Source: Tropicibacter sp. Alg240-R139 (GTDB taxonomy: Bacteria; Pseudomonadota; Alphaproteobacteria; Rhodobacterales; Rhodobacteraceae). Taken from it: DNA of 64,000 nt. This document shows, piece by piece, positions 29,273 to 37,986 of this stretch. The position numbers and the translations under genes were made by a program. A model generated the notes under the pieces. It did no database searches and was not told the DNA's origin. It worked only from the letters and a program-made list of their open reading frames with translations. Position 1 is the first letter of the stretch, and each line of letters begins with the position of its first letter. The stretch lies in contig NZ_UNRA01000005.1 of NCBI RefSeq assembly GCF_900537075.1, positions 1 to 64,000 on the forward strand, given 5' to 3'.

Positions 29273-30324
29273 GAAATCCCCAGCATACGTTTGTTGGCGT
29301 CCTCATCGGTGCCGCCATCTGCGAAATCATCAAAGGCGGTTTCGGTCACGCGAATGATGTGGTCACGCACAAAGGCTGCACCTTCGCGGGCGCCGTCCTC
29401 TGGGTGTTTCAGGCAACATTCCCACTCCACCACAGCCCAACCGTCAAAGCCATTGGCCGCCATTTTGCTAAAGATCTGACCAAAATCGACCTGACCGTCC
29501 CCCAGACTGCGAAAGCGGCCGGCGCGATCCACCCAACTTTGATAGCCACCATAAACACCCTGCTTGGATGTCGGGTTGAACTCTGCATCCTTGACGTGGA
29601 ACATCTTGATCCGGTCTGCGTAGTCATCGATGTGAGCGACGTAATCCAGACACTGCAACACAAAATGACTGGGGTCATACAACATGTTGCAGCGCGCATG
29701 ATTATCGACCCGCTCAAGGAACATCTCAAACGTCACCCCATCGTGCAGATCTTCGCCTGGATGGATCTCATAACAAATGTCCACACCCATCTGATCCGCA
29801 TGGTCCAGAATGGGCCGCCAGCGTTTCGCCAATTCGTCAAATGCCGTTTCAACCAAACCGGGCGGCCGCTGGGGCCATGGATAGATGTAGGGCCAAGCCA
29901 AGGCGCCGGAAAATGTCGCGTGTGACGAGATTCCCAGGTTGTAGCTTGCCGTTATAGCCAGCTTCACCTGTTCGACGGCCCAGGCTTGTCGTGCCTTTGG
30001 ATTGCCGCGCACCTCTGGTGCGGCAAAGCCATCAAAAGACTCGTCATAGGCAGGATGCACTGCCACCAACTGGCCCTGCAAATGTGTAGATAGTTCGGTG
30101 ATTTCAACACCATTCTCGCGCGCGACGCCCACCAATTCTTCGCAATAGGACTGCGAACTGGCGGCTCGGGCGAGGTCAAATAGGCGTCCGTCCCAGCTGG
30201 GGATTTGCACACCCTTATAGCCACAATCGGCGGCCCATTTGGTGATGCTGTCCCAGGAATTGAAAGGGGCGTCGTCACCGGCAAACTGGGCCAGGAACAG
30301 CGCGGGACCTTTGATTGTCTGCAT
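29269..30324 (-). CDS. Sugar phosphate isomerase/epimerase (xylose isomerase-like TIM barrel)
   Basis: 351 residues, AP-endonuclease-2/IolE-like TIM barrel. Metal-site segments are CYEIHPGEDLHDG (about 187-199), LYDPSHFVLQCLDY, KMFHVKDAEF and WAVVEWECCL, with Glu/Asp/His ligands in the expected order. It acts on a keto-sugar or inositol-like intermediate together with the downstream Gfo/Idh enzyme (inference from repeated association in such operons). A hairpin separates it from the upstream binding-protein gene. Confidence 0.87.
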   Translation of the reverse strand: MQTIKGPALFLAQFAGDDAPFNSWDSITKWAADCGYKGVQIPSWDGRLFDLARAASSQSYCEELVGVARENGVEITELSTHLQGQLVAVHPAYDESFDGFAAPEVRGNPKARQAWAVEQVKLAITASYNLGISSHATFSGALAWPYIYPWPQRPPGLVETAFDELAKRWRPILDHADQMGVDICYEIHPGEDLHDGVTFEMFLERVDNHARCNMLYDPSHFVLQCLDYVAHIDDYADRIKMFHVKDAEFNPTSKQGVYGGYQSWVDRAGRFRSLGDGQVDFGQIFSKMAANGFDGWAVVEWECCLKHPEDGAREGAAFVRDHIIRVTETAFDDFADGGTDEDANKRMLGIS

Positions 30325-30343
30325 GTTTTCTCTCCTGTCTGAA

Positions 30344-30374
30344 GAAGAGGCCCCTTGGGAGAAAGGGCCTCTTC
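30344..30374 (-). terminator. Intercistronic hairpin after the sugar-binding protein gene
   Basis: GAAGAGGCCC at 30344-30353 pairs exactly with GGGCCTCTTC at 30365-30374, lying between the binding-protein and isomerase genes of one operon. There is no long T-run on the minus strand. Such hairpins commonly protect and enrich the binding-protein mRNA or cause partial termination; which applies here is not known. Confidence 0.65.
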
Positions 30375-30394
30375 CCGGGTACCCGAATGGCGCT

Positions 30395-31348
30395 TTAGAA
30401 CGGCGAATCGGGGAAGTAGAAGCTTGCAGCGTTCTCTGGCGTGATCAGTGTCGCGCCCAGAATGTAACGCCCAGCAACCGGGCCGTTGGATTTGAACGCG
30501 GCCACGGTCACATCCATCGCGGTTGCGATCATCGCAGGCGGGTAAAGCACATCCACCGGCACCAGCTCGTTGCCGTCCATGATGCCTTTGATCGTCTCTT
30601 TCATGCCCGCACCGCCAACGACGAACATGCCGTTGCCGTCGCGACCCGCCTGTTTCAGCGCGGCCACGACGCCAATAGCGATGTCGTCATCCTGCGCCCA
30701 CACCGCATCAATGTCCGGGAAGCGGGACAAGAAATCCTGCATCACTTCAAAGCCGTCATCGCGGTTCCAGTTTGCGTGTTTATGATCAAGAACGTTGATC
30801 CCTGACCCTTCGATTTCGGCCATAAAGGCGTCAAAGCGCTCGTTGTCGATCAGCGTCGGGATACCGCGCAAAATCACAATGTTGTCGCCGTCTTTCAGAC
30901 GCCCCTTCATGTATTGCGCGGACACACGCCCCAACTCGGGATTATTGCCCGCAACATAGATATCCTCGATACCCGGCTGGCTCAAACCCCGGTCGACAAC
31001 TGTGATCAGCGCCCCGGACTTTTTGACGTTCAGCACCGGATCGGTGAGCGGCTCGGATTCAAACGGCAGCACCACCAAAGCGTCAATCTGGTGAACTGAA
31101 ACAAGGTCCTCTAGCGCGCTGGCCTGAGCACTTGGGTCCGGCGAGTTTACCAGGATCAGATCCACATCCGGGTAAAGCGCCTCCAGGCGTTCTTCGGCTT
31201 TTTCGGCGTGCCAATTCATACCAGCTGCCCATGCGTGGGTTGGGGTTGGATAGCTCACGCCGATCTTGATGCTTTCTGCGCTTGCCCAGCTGGTAAGGGC
31301 GATGGTGGCCACAGTGGCCAGAGCCCCGATTTTGGTAAGTGTATTCAT
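30395..31348 (-). CDS. Sugar ABC transporter substrate-binding protein (PBP1, CUT2 type)
   Basis: Periplasmic sugar-binding protein, 317 residues. The signal peptide is MNTLTKIGALATVATIALTS then WASA (cleavage near 24). The PBP1 fold is recognised from IKIGVSYPTPTHAWAAGMNW, VLPFESEPLTDPV, VDAVWAQDDDIAIGVVAALK-like segments and GGAGMKETIKGIMDGNELVP. Ligand not determinable; ribose, xylose, inositol or erythritol-like compounds are typical of this class. It is third in the operon after ATPase and permease. Confidence 0.9.
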   Translation of the reverse strand: MNTLTKIGALATVATIALTSWASAESIKIGVSYPTPTHAWAAGMNWHAEKAEERLEALYPDVDLILVNSPDPSAQASALEDLVSVHQIDALVVLPFESEPLTDPVLNVKKSGALITVVDRGLSQPGIEDIYVAGNNPELGRVSAQYMKGRLKDGDNIVILRGIPTLIDNERFDAFMAEIEGSGINVLDHKHANWNRDDGFEVMQDFLSRFPDIDAVWAQDDDIAIGVVAALKQAGRDGNGMFVVGGAGMKETIKGIMDGNELVPVDVLYPPAMIATAMDVTVAAFKSNGPVAGRYILGATLITPENAASFYFPDSPF

Positions 31349-31470
31349 GTTTTCCTCCCTACAAGTCCTATGATTTCCCTATGATTTGGACGCACCTCTC
31401 CTCTCCGGTGACGCTCGGTTCTTTCGCGCGATTCATTGCGAAAAATTCTTCGTGTGTTGTGCGGCGGCCT

Positions 31471-32487
31471 TTAATCCGCCGACTTGTTGCGGCCCCAGTC
31501 CCCGCGTTGCAGCCAGACTGCAATGATGATGATGAGGCCCTGCATAGTCCCGTTCAGATAGTTCGAGATCATGTCAGTGAAGTTCAAAATGTTACCGATG
31601 GTGGTCAGGATAAGCGCGCCAAGGATGGTGCCCCCGATCCGACCGTACCCGCCTTTCAAGACGGTGCCGCCGATGATCACGGCTGCAATCGCCTCCAGTT
31701 CCCAGAGCACGCCGGTCGACGAAGACGCCGACCCAAGTCGCGGCACATAGATGATTGTTGCCAACGAAACGCAAAGCCCCTGGATCACATACGTCAGCGC
31801 CTTTACACGATCGACCTTGATTGCAGAGTATTTGGCGACACTTTCATTGGACCCGATGGCTGTGCAATAGCGACCAAAAGCCGTGCGGTTCATCAAGAAC
31901 CAGCCTGCTATGGCTACGACAATGAACACCCACACAGGGATCGGCAGCCCAAAGAAGCTGTCGTAATACACCGGACGGTACACGCCGCGAATGTCATAGT
32001 TCAGCGACAGCGTCCCCCCATCCGCAAAATAGGTCACCAGCGAGCGGTATATGCCCATGGTACCGAGGGTCACGATGAAAGCTTCGATCTTGCCTTTGGT
32101 TGTCAAAAGCCCGTTCACCAAACCGGCCCCCAAACCCAGAATGATTGAGCATCCGCACCCTATGAGCACCGTGGTCACACCTGTGCCAAACGTGCCCACG
32201 GCACTGTTCATGACGATAATCATGACGCCAGCGATGACAGCAGCCATAGAGCCGACGGACAAATCGATACCGCCCGCGGTGATCACAAAAGTCGCGCCAA
32301 CCGCGATAATGCCGATAAAGGCCGAGCGGGTCAGCAGATTGGTGATGTTGCCTTCGCTGAGGAACGCCGGATTGAGTAAGAATCCGATCACACACAGGAT
32401 AAGAAGCGCAATGGCTGGACCCGCCGTTTTCAGGTCGAAACCGATCAGTTTTCTGGTTTTAGCTGTGCTCATTGTGATCTCGGTCAT
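31471..32487 (-). CDS. Sugar ABC transporter permease (CUT2/RbsC family)
   Basis: 338 residues with about 8-10 hydrophobic helices. The RbsC-type signature GGIDLSVGSMAAVIAGVMII lies near residue 71 and LEAIAAVIIGGTVLKGGYG near 265 (EAA-like coupling region). It forms the membrane channel with the ATPase encoded just upstream, with which it overlaps by ATGA. The 122 bp before the binding-protein gene hold no obvious terminator. Confidence 0.92.
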   Translation of the reverse strand: MTEITMSTAKTRKLIGFDLKTAGPAIALLILCVIGFLLNPAFLSEGNITNLLTRSAFIGIIAVGATFVITAGGIDLSVGSMAAVIAGVMIIVMNSAVGTFGTGVTTVLIGCGCSIILGLGAGLVNGLLTTKGKIEAFIVTLGTMGIYRSLVTYFADGGTLSLNYDIRGVYRPVYYDSFFGLPIPVWVFIVVAIAGWFLMNRTAFGRYCTAIGSNESVAKYSAIKVDRVKALTYVIQGLCVSLATIIYVPRLGSASSSTGVLWELEAIAAVIIGGTVLKGGYGRIGGTILGALILTTIGNILNFTDMISNYLNGTMQGLIIIIAVWLQRGDWGRNKSAD

Positions 32488-34007
32488 TGTTGACGCTCCC
32501 GCTTAAGTCCTGCGGCATAGCGCACGATTTCGGATTCATTGATGTCCTCACCGGTCAGAATGCCCGTGATTTCACCTTCCCGCATCACCACGACGCGATG
32601 ACAAAGCCCAATGATTTCAGGCATTTCCGAAGAAATAACCACCACCGAGACTCCTTCCGCGGCAATTGCTGCGATGAAATGATAGATTTGCTGCTTGGTC
32701 CCCACGTCGATCCCGCGTGTCGGTTCGTCGATGATCAGAATGCGTGGATCGCACTCCATCACCTTGGCCAACAACAGCTTTTGCTGATTGCCACCGGACA
32801 GGTCACCGACGTTTACATTTGGATCCCTGGCGCGGATGTCAAAGCGCCGTATGGCGCGTTCAAGCGCGGCCTCCTCGGCCTTGCGATCCAGGCTCAGACC
32901 TTTGACAAATTTGGGCAAGGCAAAGAGCGAAAGGTTCGGCCGCATCTTTTGCCCCAACAACAGCCCTTTCTCTTTGCGGTCTTTGGTCAGGTAAACAAGG
33001 CCCGCATCCCGCGCCGCCGCGACCGAGTGAAAATTGGCAGGTGCCCCGTCAAACAAGATGGACCCGTTGGTTCTTGCCGAAAGCCCACAAACGGCCTCAA
33101 AAACAGCGGTCCGCCCGGCGCCGATCAGCCCAGAGAACCCGAGGATTTCCCCTTTTCTAAGATCAAAGCTGACATTGTGCACACCTGGCGCCATTAAATC
33201 CGTCACGTTCAGCGCCTTGTCTGCGTCTACGTCAACTTCGTTTGTTGGCGGATAAAGGTCGCTCAATTCTCGTCCAACCATCATCTGCGCCATACTATCC
33301 GGCGTCAGGTCTTTGGCTGCATGTGTGCCGATCCATTGTCCGTCACGCAAAACCGTCACTTGATCCGAGATTGCGCTGACTTCGGCCAACTTGTGCGAGA
33401 CAAAGACGATTGCGGTCCCGCGCGCCTTAAGGCGGCGCACTTGAGCAAAAAACAACTCCGTCTCTGCCTCGGTCAAGACGGCCGTTGGCTCGTCCATGAT
33501 CAGAACTCGCGCGTCGCGGCTCATGGCCTTGACGATTTCCACCATCTGTTTTTGCGCAATCGAAAGATCCGAAATCCGGTCTTCAGGAGAGATGTCCAAG
33601 CCTATGTCATCAAGAAAACCGCGCACCGCCGTCCGCATCGCAGCGCGATCAAGCACGCCTCGCTTCCGAAGCTCTCGCCCGAGGAAGACGTTTTCTTCCA
33701 CCGTCATCTGCTCGGCCAGATTGAGCTCTTGGTGAATAAGGACAATGCCAACGGCCTCTGACAGCCCATTGCCGGGCAATTCAGTGTCCACACCATCAAC
33801 GCGGATATGACCGGACGTCGGTTGCAGAAAGCCCGACAAGATCTTCATCAGAGTCGACTTGCCCGCGCCATTCTCACCGATCAGCGCGTGTACCTCGCCG
33901 GGGCGAATGTCCATGCTGACGCTGAACAAAACCGGAACTGTGCCAAAGGATTTGCTAATCCCGTCTGCCGACAAAATCGGTGCACTTATGAACTGGCCAT
34001 CCGGCAC
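32484..34007 (-). CDS. Sugar ABC transporter ATP-binding protein, duplicated ATPase (RbsA/MglA type)
   Basis: Two tandem ABC domains in 507 residues. The first has Walker A LIGENGAGKSTLMKILSG and signature ISDLSIAQKQMVEIVKAM with VLIMDEPTAVL. The second has a degenerate Walker A (FSGLIGAGRTAVFEAVCG), signature GDLSGGNQQKLLLAKVM and LIIDEPTRGIDVG. I place the start at the GTG at 34007 because GGGAGGAG lies six bases upstream (34014-34021 on the plus strand as CTCCTCCC). The ATG at 34037 has no such site. First gene of the operon; three LacI-type operators lie about 50-110 bp upstream. Confidence 0.92.
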   Translation of the reverse strand: MPDGQFISAPILSADGISKSFGTVPVLFSVSMDIRPGEVHALIGENGAGKSTLMKILSGFLQPTSGHIRVDGVDTELPGNGLSEAVGIVLIHQELNLAEQMTVEENVFLGRELRKRGVLDRAAMRTAVRGFLDDIGLDISPEDRISDLSIAQKQMVEIVKAMSRDARVLIMDEPTAVLTEAETELFFAQVRRLKARGTAIVFVSHKLAEVSAISDQVTVLRDGQWIGTHAAKDLTPDSMAQMMVGRELSDLYPPTNEVDVDADKALNVTDLMAPGVHNVSFDLRKGEILGFSGLIGAGRTAVFEAVCGLSARTNGSILFDGAPANFHSVAAARDAGLVYLTKDRKEKGLLLGQKMRPNLSLFALPKFVKGLSLDRKAEEAALERAIRRFDIRARDPNVNVGDLSGGNQQKLLLAKVMECDPRILIIDEPTRGIDVGTKQQIYHFIAAIAAEGVSVVVISSEMPEIIGLCHRVVVMREGEITGILTGEDINESEIVRYAAGLKRERQQ

Positions 34008-34057
34008 GTCGTTCTCCTCCCTGATGTTTCGCCCCATTATGAGGTCGTTGGTTGATC

Positions 34058-34118
34058 TATGTAAACCTTTTCATAGTTTATGTAAACCTTTACATAATGA
34101 GCTGTAAACCTTTTCATA
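34058..34118. promoter_or_regulatory. Three tandem LacI-type operators
   Basis: Near-identical boxes: tatgtaaaccttttcata at 34058-34075, tatgtaaacctttacata at 34079-34096 and gctgtaaaccttttcata at 34101-34118. The middle copy has perfect 8-bp arms, TATGTAAA and TTTACATA, around a CC centre. GTAAACC recurs at intervals of 21 and 22 bp, two helical turns each, so a regulator would line up on one DNA face. They lie between the divergent transporter operon and the lacI-type gene, so both promoters are probably controlled. Confidence 0.85.
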
Positions 34119-34196
34119 TCGCCGCAATGCAGCTATAACCGCCCTAAGCGCCTTTAGCGCAAAAACAAAATTCAACGACGACAGGCGCGCCAGAAC

Positions 34197-35225
34197 GTGA
34201 CGCTAGCACCCAAGAAATCCGCAACAATCGAAGACGTTGCAAAGCTTGCAGGCGTCTCAATCGCCACGGTAAGTCGGGCGATTCGAAACCCCGAGAAGGT
34301 CGCTGAAAGCACGCGCAAGAAAGTAACCAATGCGATTGCGCGCACAGGGTACACCGCCAACGTTATGGCGCAGAACTTGCGTATGCAGCGGTCCAAGATG
34401 GTCATGGTGCTGACGCCGTCCATCGCCGATCCGAACTTCCCCGGCATCCTGATTGGCCTGGAGAAGGAAGCCCATGCGCGGGGCTATGGCGTCCTAATCG
34501 GCAACACCGAGGGCGCGATCTCGCTTGAGGAAAACCACATGCGCTTTCTGGCGACGGGTGTGGCGGACGGACTTGTTTTGCTGACCGGTCACGAGCCTGT
34601 AGCGGGCACGCCAAAAAACCCAAGCATCAAACTGCCGCCTTCTGTTGCAGTTGGGCGCCCCCTAGAAACTACAGAAAGCAGCTTCGTCGGCGTGAACGAT
34701 ATCGCTGCCTCAAAAATGGCAACCGAATATCTGGTCTCACTGGGGCACCGTCGGATCGTATTTGTCAGCGGCGGTATTGGGGATGTCTTGTCCGAACGCC
34801 GCCACCAGGGCTATCGCCTGGGCCTTGCTGAATGCGCCGAAGAATTGGCAGATTGGCGCATGGAGGGGGATGGCACCAGCGAAGGCGGGCGCGCAGCCGT
34901 AGAACGGCTGTTCATCAAGGACACTCTGCCAACCGCATTCTTCTGTTTCAACGACAACACCGCAATCGGCGTGATCGCTGCGCTGCGACTGCGCGGTTTT
35001 GACGTCCCGCGCGACTTTTCCGTTATCGGGTTTGATGACATACCGTTCGCCAGCAACATCACTCCGGCGCTGACAACCATTCGGCAACCCCGCACTATGA
35101 TCGGCGCACAAGCGATGTCACTCCTGCTGGATAAGCTTGAGGGCAAGAACCTGGAGAACCAGGAAAAAATGGTGCACGGTGATCTTGTCGTCCGCGAAAG
35201 TTGCGGACCAGTCGGCCGCAGCTAA
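34197..35225 (+). CDS. LacI-family transcriptional regulator of the adjacent sugar operon
   Basis: 342 residues. The N-terminal LacI HTH is TIEDVAKLAGVSIATVSRAI (about 10-29) with the hinge helix around RTGYTANVMAQNL. The PBP1-like ligand domain follows (MVLTPSIADPNFPGILIGLE; FVSGGIGDVLSERRHQGYRLG; FCFNDNTAIGVIAALR; IGFDDIPFASNITPALTT). GTG start. It is divergent from the ABC/isomerase/dehydrogenase operon with three matching operators between, so it is almost certainly its sugar-responsive repressor (inference). Confidence 0.92.
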   Translation: MTLAPKKSATIEDVAKLAGVSIATVSRAIRNPEKVAESTRKKVTNAIARTGYTANVMAQNLRMQRSKMVMVLTPSIADPNFPGILIGLEKEAHARGYGVLIGNTEGAISLEENHMRFLATGVADGLVLLTGHEPVAGTPKNPSIKLPPSVAVGRPLETTESSFVGVNDIAASKMATEYLVSLGHRRIVFVSGGIGDVLSERRHQGYRLGLAECAEELADWRMEGDGTSEGGRAAVERLFIKDTLPTAFFCFNDNTAIGVIAALRLRGFDVPRDFSVIGFDDIPFASNITPALTTIRQPRTMIGAQAMSLLLDKLEGKNLENQEKMVHGDLVVRESCGPVGRS

Positions 35226-35403
35226 GCACAGGGTCAGTTGCATTTCTCACACTGCAGCCCGCACTATAGACCATTAGCAATGCCTAATGTTCACTATTTC
35301 TGTGTCTCTGGCGCTTTCAGAAGTCCTGCTCTTCAGGCAAGGCGATCCGACGCAAGTGGTCTGATGTTGACAACAAACTTGCCCATATACGGGAGGCAGG
35401 AAG

Positions 35404-35820
35404 GTGAGCGTTGAACTGGTCACACAAAAGGCCATCCGTGCGCGTCTAGTGGCAACCCAAGCCGTTACAGATTTGGTTCCAGCGCTAAGCATCCTGGACC
35501 ACAATCAGCGCCCCGCACCGAACCCCAGCATTATCATCGGAGAGACACAGCTTGTGGACGAAGGATCGTCTATGAAGCGCGCGCATTCGCGGGTCTATCA
35601 CACGTTGCACATCTGGATGCGCGAACCCTCCCTCGAGGGCGTCAAGCGGATCGGTGGCGCGATCCGCGGGGCCATCCAATGGAGTCGGATTAACCTGGAC
35701 GCCAGATATCATGCGGCAGACATCAAGGTCAGCAGCATACGCGCTGTGCGTGATCGGGACGGCGAAACATCCCATGGCATCGTGACTATCGAGGTTCTGG
35801 TTTCGGAGGATGTGGCATGA
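35404..35820 (+). CDS. Phage tail-completion-like protein (DUF3168)
   Basis: 138 residues. The composition and pattern (IRARLVATQAVTDLV near the start, HTLHIWMREPSLEGVKRIGG, then RYHAADIKVSSIRAVRDRDG and HGIVTIEVLV at the end) match DUF3168 head-tail/tail-terminator proteins of HK97-type phages and gene transfer agents. GTG start with GGGAGGCAGGAAGG upstream. ATGA overlap with the next gene shows a genuine phage morphogenesis unit, though isolated here. Confidence 0.78.
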   Translation: MSVELVTQKAIRARLVATQAVTDLVPALSILDHNQRPAPNPSIIIGETQLVDEGSSMKRAHSRVYHTLHIWMREPSLEGVKRIGGAIRGAIQWSRINLDARYHAADIKVSSIRAVRDRDGETSHGIVTIEVLVSEDVA

Positions 35821-36143
35821 ACTCTGGCAAGCTGCGGCGCGTGATCCGGGTTCAACGTTCCACCACAGGCGCCAATGAGTTTGGCACCCCAACTGAGGTT
35901 TGGGAAGATCACAAACGCCTACGGGCCGAGGTTGTCGAGCGGGACGCCAGCGAATTCATCAATGCGCAGGGTGCGGTTGACGTGGAACGGATCGTTTTCC
36001 GAACCCGCTTTGTCGAGGACGTGACAGCCAAGGATTCAATCCTGTTTGGTAGTGACCGCTCCAACATCCGCGAAATCAGCGAGACCGGACGGCGCACAGG
36101 GCTAGAACTGCGATGCGCGAAGATTGGGGAGGATGACGCCTGA
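35817..36143 (+). CDS. Phage head-tail joining/head-closure protein
   Basis: 108 residues of the SPP1 gp16/HK97 gp7-like joining family: LRRVIRVQRSTTGANEFGTP then EVWEDHKRLRAEVVE, VDVERIVFRTRFVEDVTAKD and the final IREISETGRRTGLELRC. It joins the connector and tail in siphophage particles. It is coupled on both sides (ATGA upstream, TGATG downstream). Intact, but its neighbours are broken, so it is presumably not functional. Confidence 0.78.
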   Translation: MNSGKLRRVIRVQRSTTGANEFGTPTEVWEDHKRLRAEVVERDASEFINAQGAVDVERIVFRTRFVEDVTAKDSILFGSDRSNIREISETGRRTGLELRCAKIGEDDA

Positions 36144-36532
36144 TGCGTGGCACCAAACCCCACATGGTAGAAGACCCCGAGGCGATCACGGACCAGACGG
36201 CGCCGGACTGGCTGTCGGACGATGCGCGCGACGAATGGGACCGGGTTATGCCGATCCTGGCAGAGCGCCAAATTCTGACAATTGCCGACCTGTGAAGCCT
36301 TGAAAGCTACTGCATCGCCATCGGCACGGTGCGCGAAACAGAGCGCCACATTCAGAAGCACAACTATGTCATCGAGGCAGACGGCGCATTCAAGCGCAAC
36401 CCGTCCGTGGGCATTCAGCAAGCCGCAATTCAGCAAGCGCGCCTACTGGCTGCAGAGCTTGGCATGACTCCTGTTCCGCAGTCCCGCCCTACGATCAGGG
36501 AGGATGGCGATGCTGATTCCCTCGTGGATTGA
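36143..36532 (+). pseudogene. Phage terminase small subunit (P27 family) with an in-frame stop
   Basis: Reading from ATG 36143: PDWLSDDARDEWDRVMPILA then ERQILTIADL, then a TGA at 36293-36295, then the same frame resumes SLESYCIAIGTVRETERHIQ and continues to VD at 36532. P27 small terminases normally read D.. LE.YC. without a break, so a single-base change created the stop (for example GGA to TGA). The rest of the gene is intact. A GTG restart at 36329 would make only a C-terminal piece. Confidence 0.75.
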
Positions 36533-36620
36533 GAACGACGAAGAAATCCCCGATCCGCTGGGCCATGGTGAACGGGCAGTCAATTGGCTGCGCCGCTTGA
36601 AGCACCCCAAGAACCCCAAC
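36504..36620 (+). pseudogene. Phage terminase large subunit, N-terminal stub
   Basis: About 39 codons read MLIPSWIENDEEIPDPLGHG and ERAVNWLRRLKHPKNP, the conserved N-terminus of HK97/GTA-type large terminases, which are about 550 residues long. The homology ends at about 36,620, where sequence belonging to the opposite-strand gene begins. The ATPase and nuclease domains are deleted. The start region overlaps the small-subunit frame as in intact phages. Confidence 0.72.
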
Positions 36621-36879
36621 CTACGCGCACGGGGTGAACTCCACGGCGTCGATTACGTAGGCCAGCAGCCTCGGCCTTGGCGCGCAGCTCGGCCTTCTCT
36701 GCCGCCGTGCAACGGAAGACAAAGGTCTCCGTCAGCGGCTCTTTTGCGCGGGTCTTGCCCGCGCCGGTGGGGTTCGAAGGGGAGGCTTGCCGCCCCTCGC
36801 AAGGTCCCGTGTCATCCGCGCCAGCGTATGACATGGGTCGCCTTGCTGTTTGCGCTTCGGTCGGATCGGTGGCGCTCAT
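36621..36879 (-). pseudogene. Ribbon-helix-helix (MobC-like) protein, probably frameshifted
   Basis: From ATG 36879 the protein has a low-complexity N-terminus and then TETFVFRCTAAEKAELRAKA and EAAGL, the start of a ribbon-helix-helix domain as in MobC/relaxosome accessory proteins. After AAGL the expected helix appears in the neighbouring frame (LAYVIDAVEF, stop at 36621-36623), suggesting a one-base indel. In its own frame it reads on through the terminase junction as RNRRRGVHPVRV. The start overlaps the upstream gene stop by ATGA. Confidence 0.5.
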
Positions 36880-37730
36880 GATCTGAGGTCCGCCGCCTGG
36901 ATTTGCGCCTGTGTCACCAGCTTTGCGGCCAGCAATGCGTCGACTTGGCCCGGTGTGATGTGACGGCAAAGCGGATGGCGGTCTGTAATCCAGCCCGCCA
37001 AGCCCACCAACATCTCGGCCTGTTTCACCTTCGTCTCTTCACGACGCCTGGCGATCTCCTCGACATAGGCCCGCCACCGCCCGGACTTGAACCAGTTGTC
37101 GGAGAAACAGACTTTCGACCGGGTAAAGCCTGCGCTCTCGGTCGCATACGCCTTCACGGCCTGCAATAGGTCCTCGACCTCGATACCGGTATCCAAGGCC
37201 TCCCTGATCTGCCTGAGGCTCTCCACCTTCCCTCGCACTCGGTCGGGCGGATAGGCCGCCAACACCTTCTCAGCCGCTTCATCCTCCGTCGCCACGCGCT
37301 CGCGCGTAGAAGGTTTCTGGATGGTTTTAGGATGGTTTGGGGGCCGCTGTGGCCCCGGTACCCAGGTCACTGTGGCCCCGGTACCGGGTCCAGTCTGGAC
37401 GGGGTTCACTGTGGCCCCCGTCTCGATATCGGGCTCGGCAGTCAATTCCAGCACCTCGACCTTCGCCAGGTCGATCCGGTAAACGACGGTGAACCCATTC
37501 TTGCACCCGCGCGCGCCGGTCTCAATCAGGATTCCTTCCTTCAGGAATTCCCGGATCGTCCGCTTAACTGTGCTCTCCCCTAACTCGGTGTGTCGCTGGA
37601 TCGTCCCCTTCGAGCACCAAATGCCAGAGCCGTCGTCACTCGCCTTGTCAGCTAGGAACATGATGATCTGTTTGCGCGCGGCGCTCCCAAACTTCCGGTC
37701 GGCACGCGCATTCGCTACCCGCCAGCTCAT
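36876..37730 (-). CDS. Winged-helix replication-type protein (HTH_36-like N-terminus)
   Basis: 284 residues from the preferred ATG at 37730. The N-terminal domain (MSWRVANARADRKFGSAARK, then IIMFLADKASDDGSGIWCS and GTIQRHTELGESTVKRTIRE) is the winged-helix found in phage and plasmid replication proteins. The middle is a proline-rich linker and the C-terminus (WFKSGRWRAYVEEIARRREE) resembles phage-encoded replication accessory proteins. An upstream extension to 37850 lacks conservation. It sits with the broken RHH gene and the phage debris, left of the tRNA island. Confidence 0.65.
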   Translation of the reverse strand: MSWRVANARADRKFGSAARKQIIMFLADKASDDGSGIWCSKGTIQRHTELGESTVKRTIREFLKEGILIETGARGCKNGFTVVYRIDLAKVEVLELTAEPDIETGATVNPVQTGPGTGATVTWVPGPQRPPNHPKTIQKPSTRERVATEDEAAEKVLAAYPPDRVRGKVESLRQIREALDTGIEVEDLLQAVKAYATESAGFTRSKVCFSDNWFKSGRWRAYVEEIARRREETKVKQAEMLVGLAGWITDRHPLCRHITPGQVDALLAAKLVTQAQIQAADLRS

Positions 37731-37885
37731 TTGACCGCACCAAAAGGCGCACGGACGTGCGAATTTTGTACAGGTTTTGTACGAGGTTTCGCCCTTTTCA
37801 GGCGAGTTCGGCGCTAAAACTCGCGGGCCTTTCTGCACGCCTCTGCACAATGCTCTGTAAATAGGCCGTATTTTTCAGGTGGTTT

Positions 37886-37901
37886 TGGCGACCCCGGCAG
37901 G
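37886..37901. repeat. attL: 16-bp copy of the tRNA-Arg 3' end
   Basis: tggcgaccccggcagg is identical to 53747-53762, the 3'-terminal part (including CCA) of tRNA-Arg(CCT). No tRNA body adjoins this copy, so it is the remnant left by integration of the element between the two repeats. Confidence 0.88.
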
Positions 37902-37986
37902 GTTGCCATTGAATCAAGTATAGTTGGCCATTTTGGCAAGGTGATCAACTAAGCGACGCACCGGAATGCAACGAGGCGCATCAACT

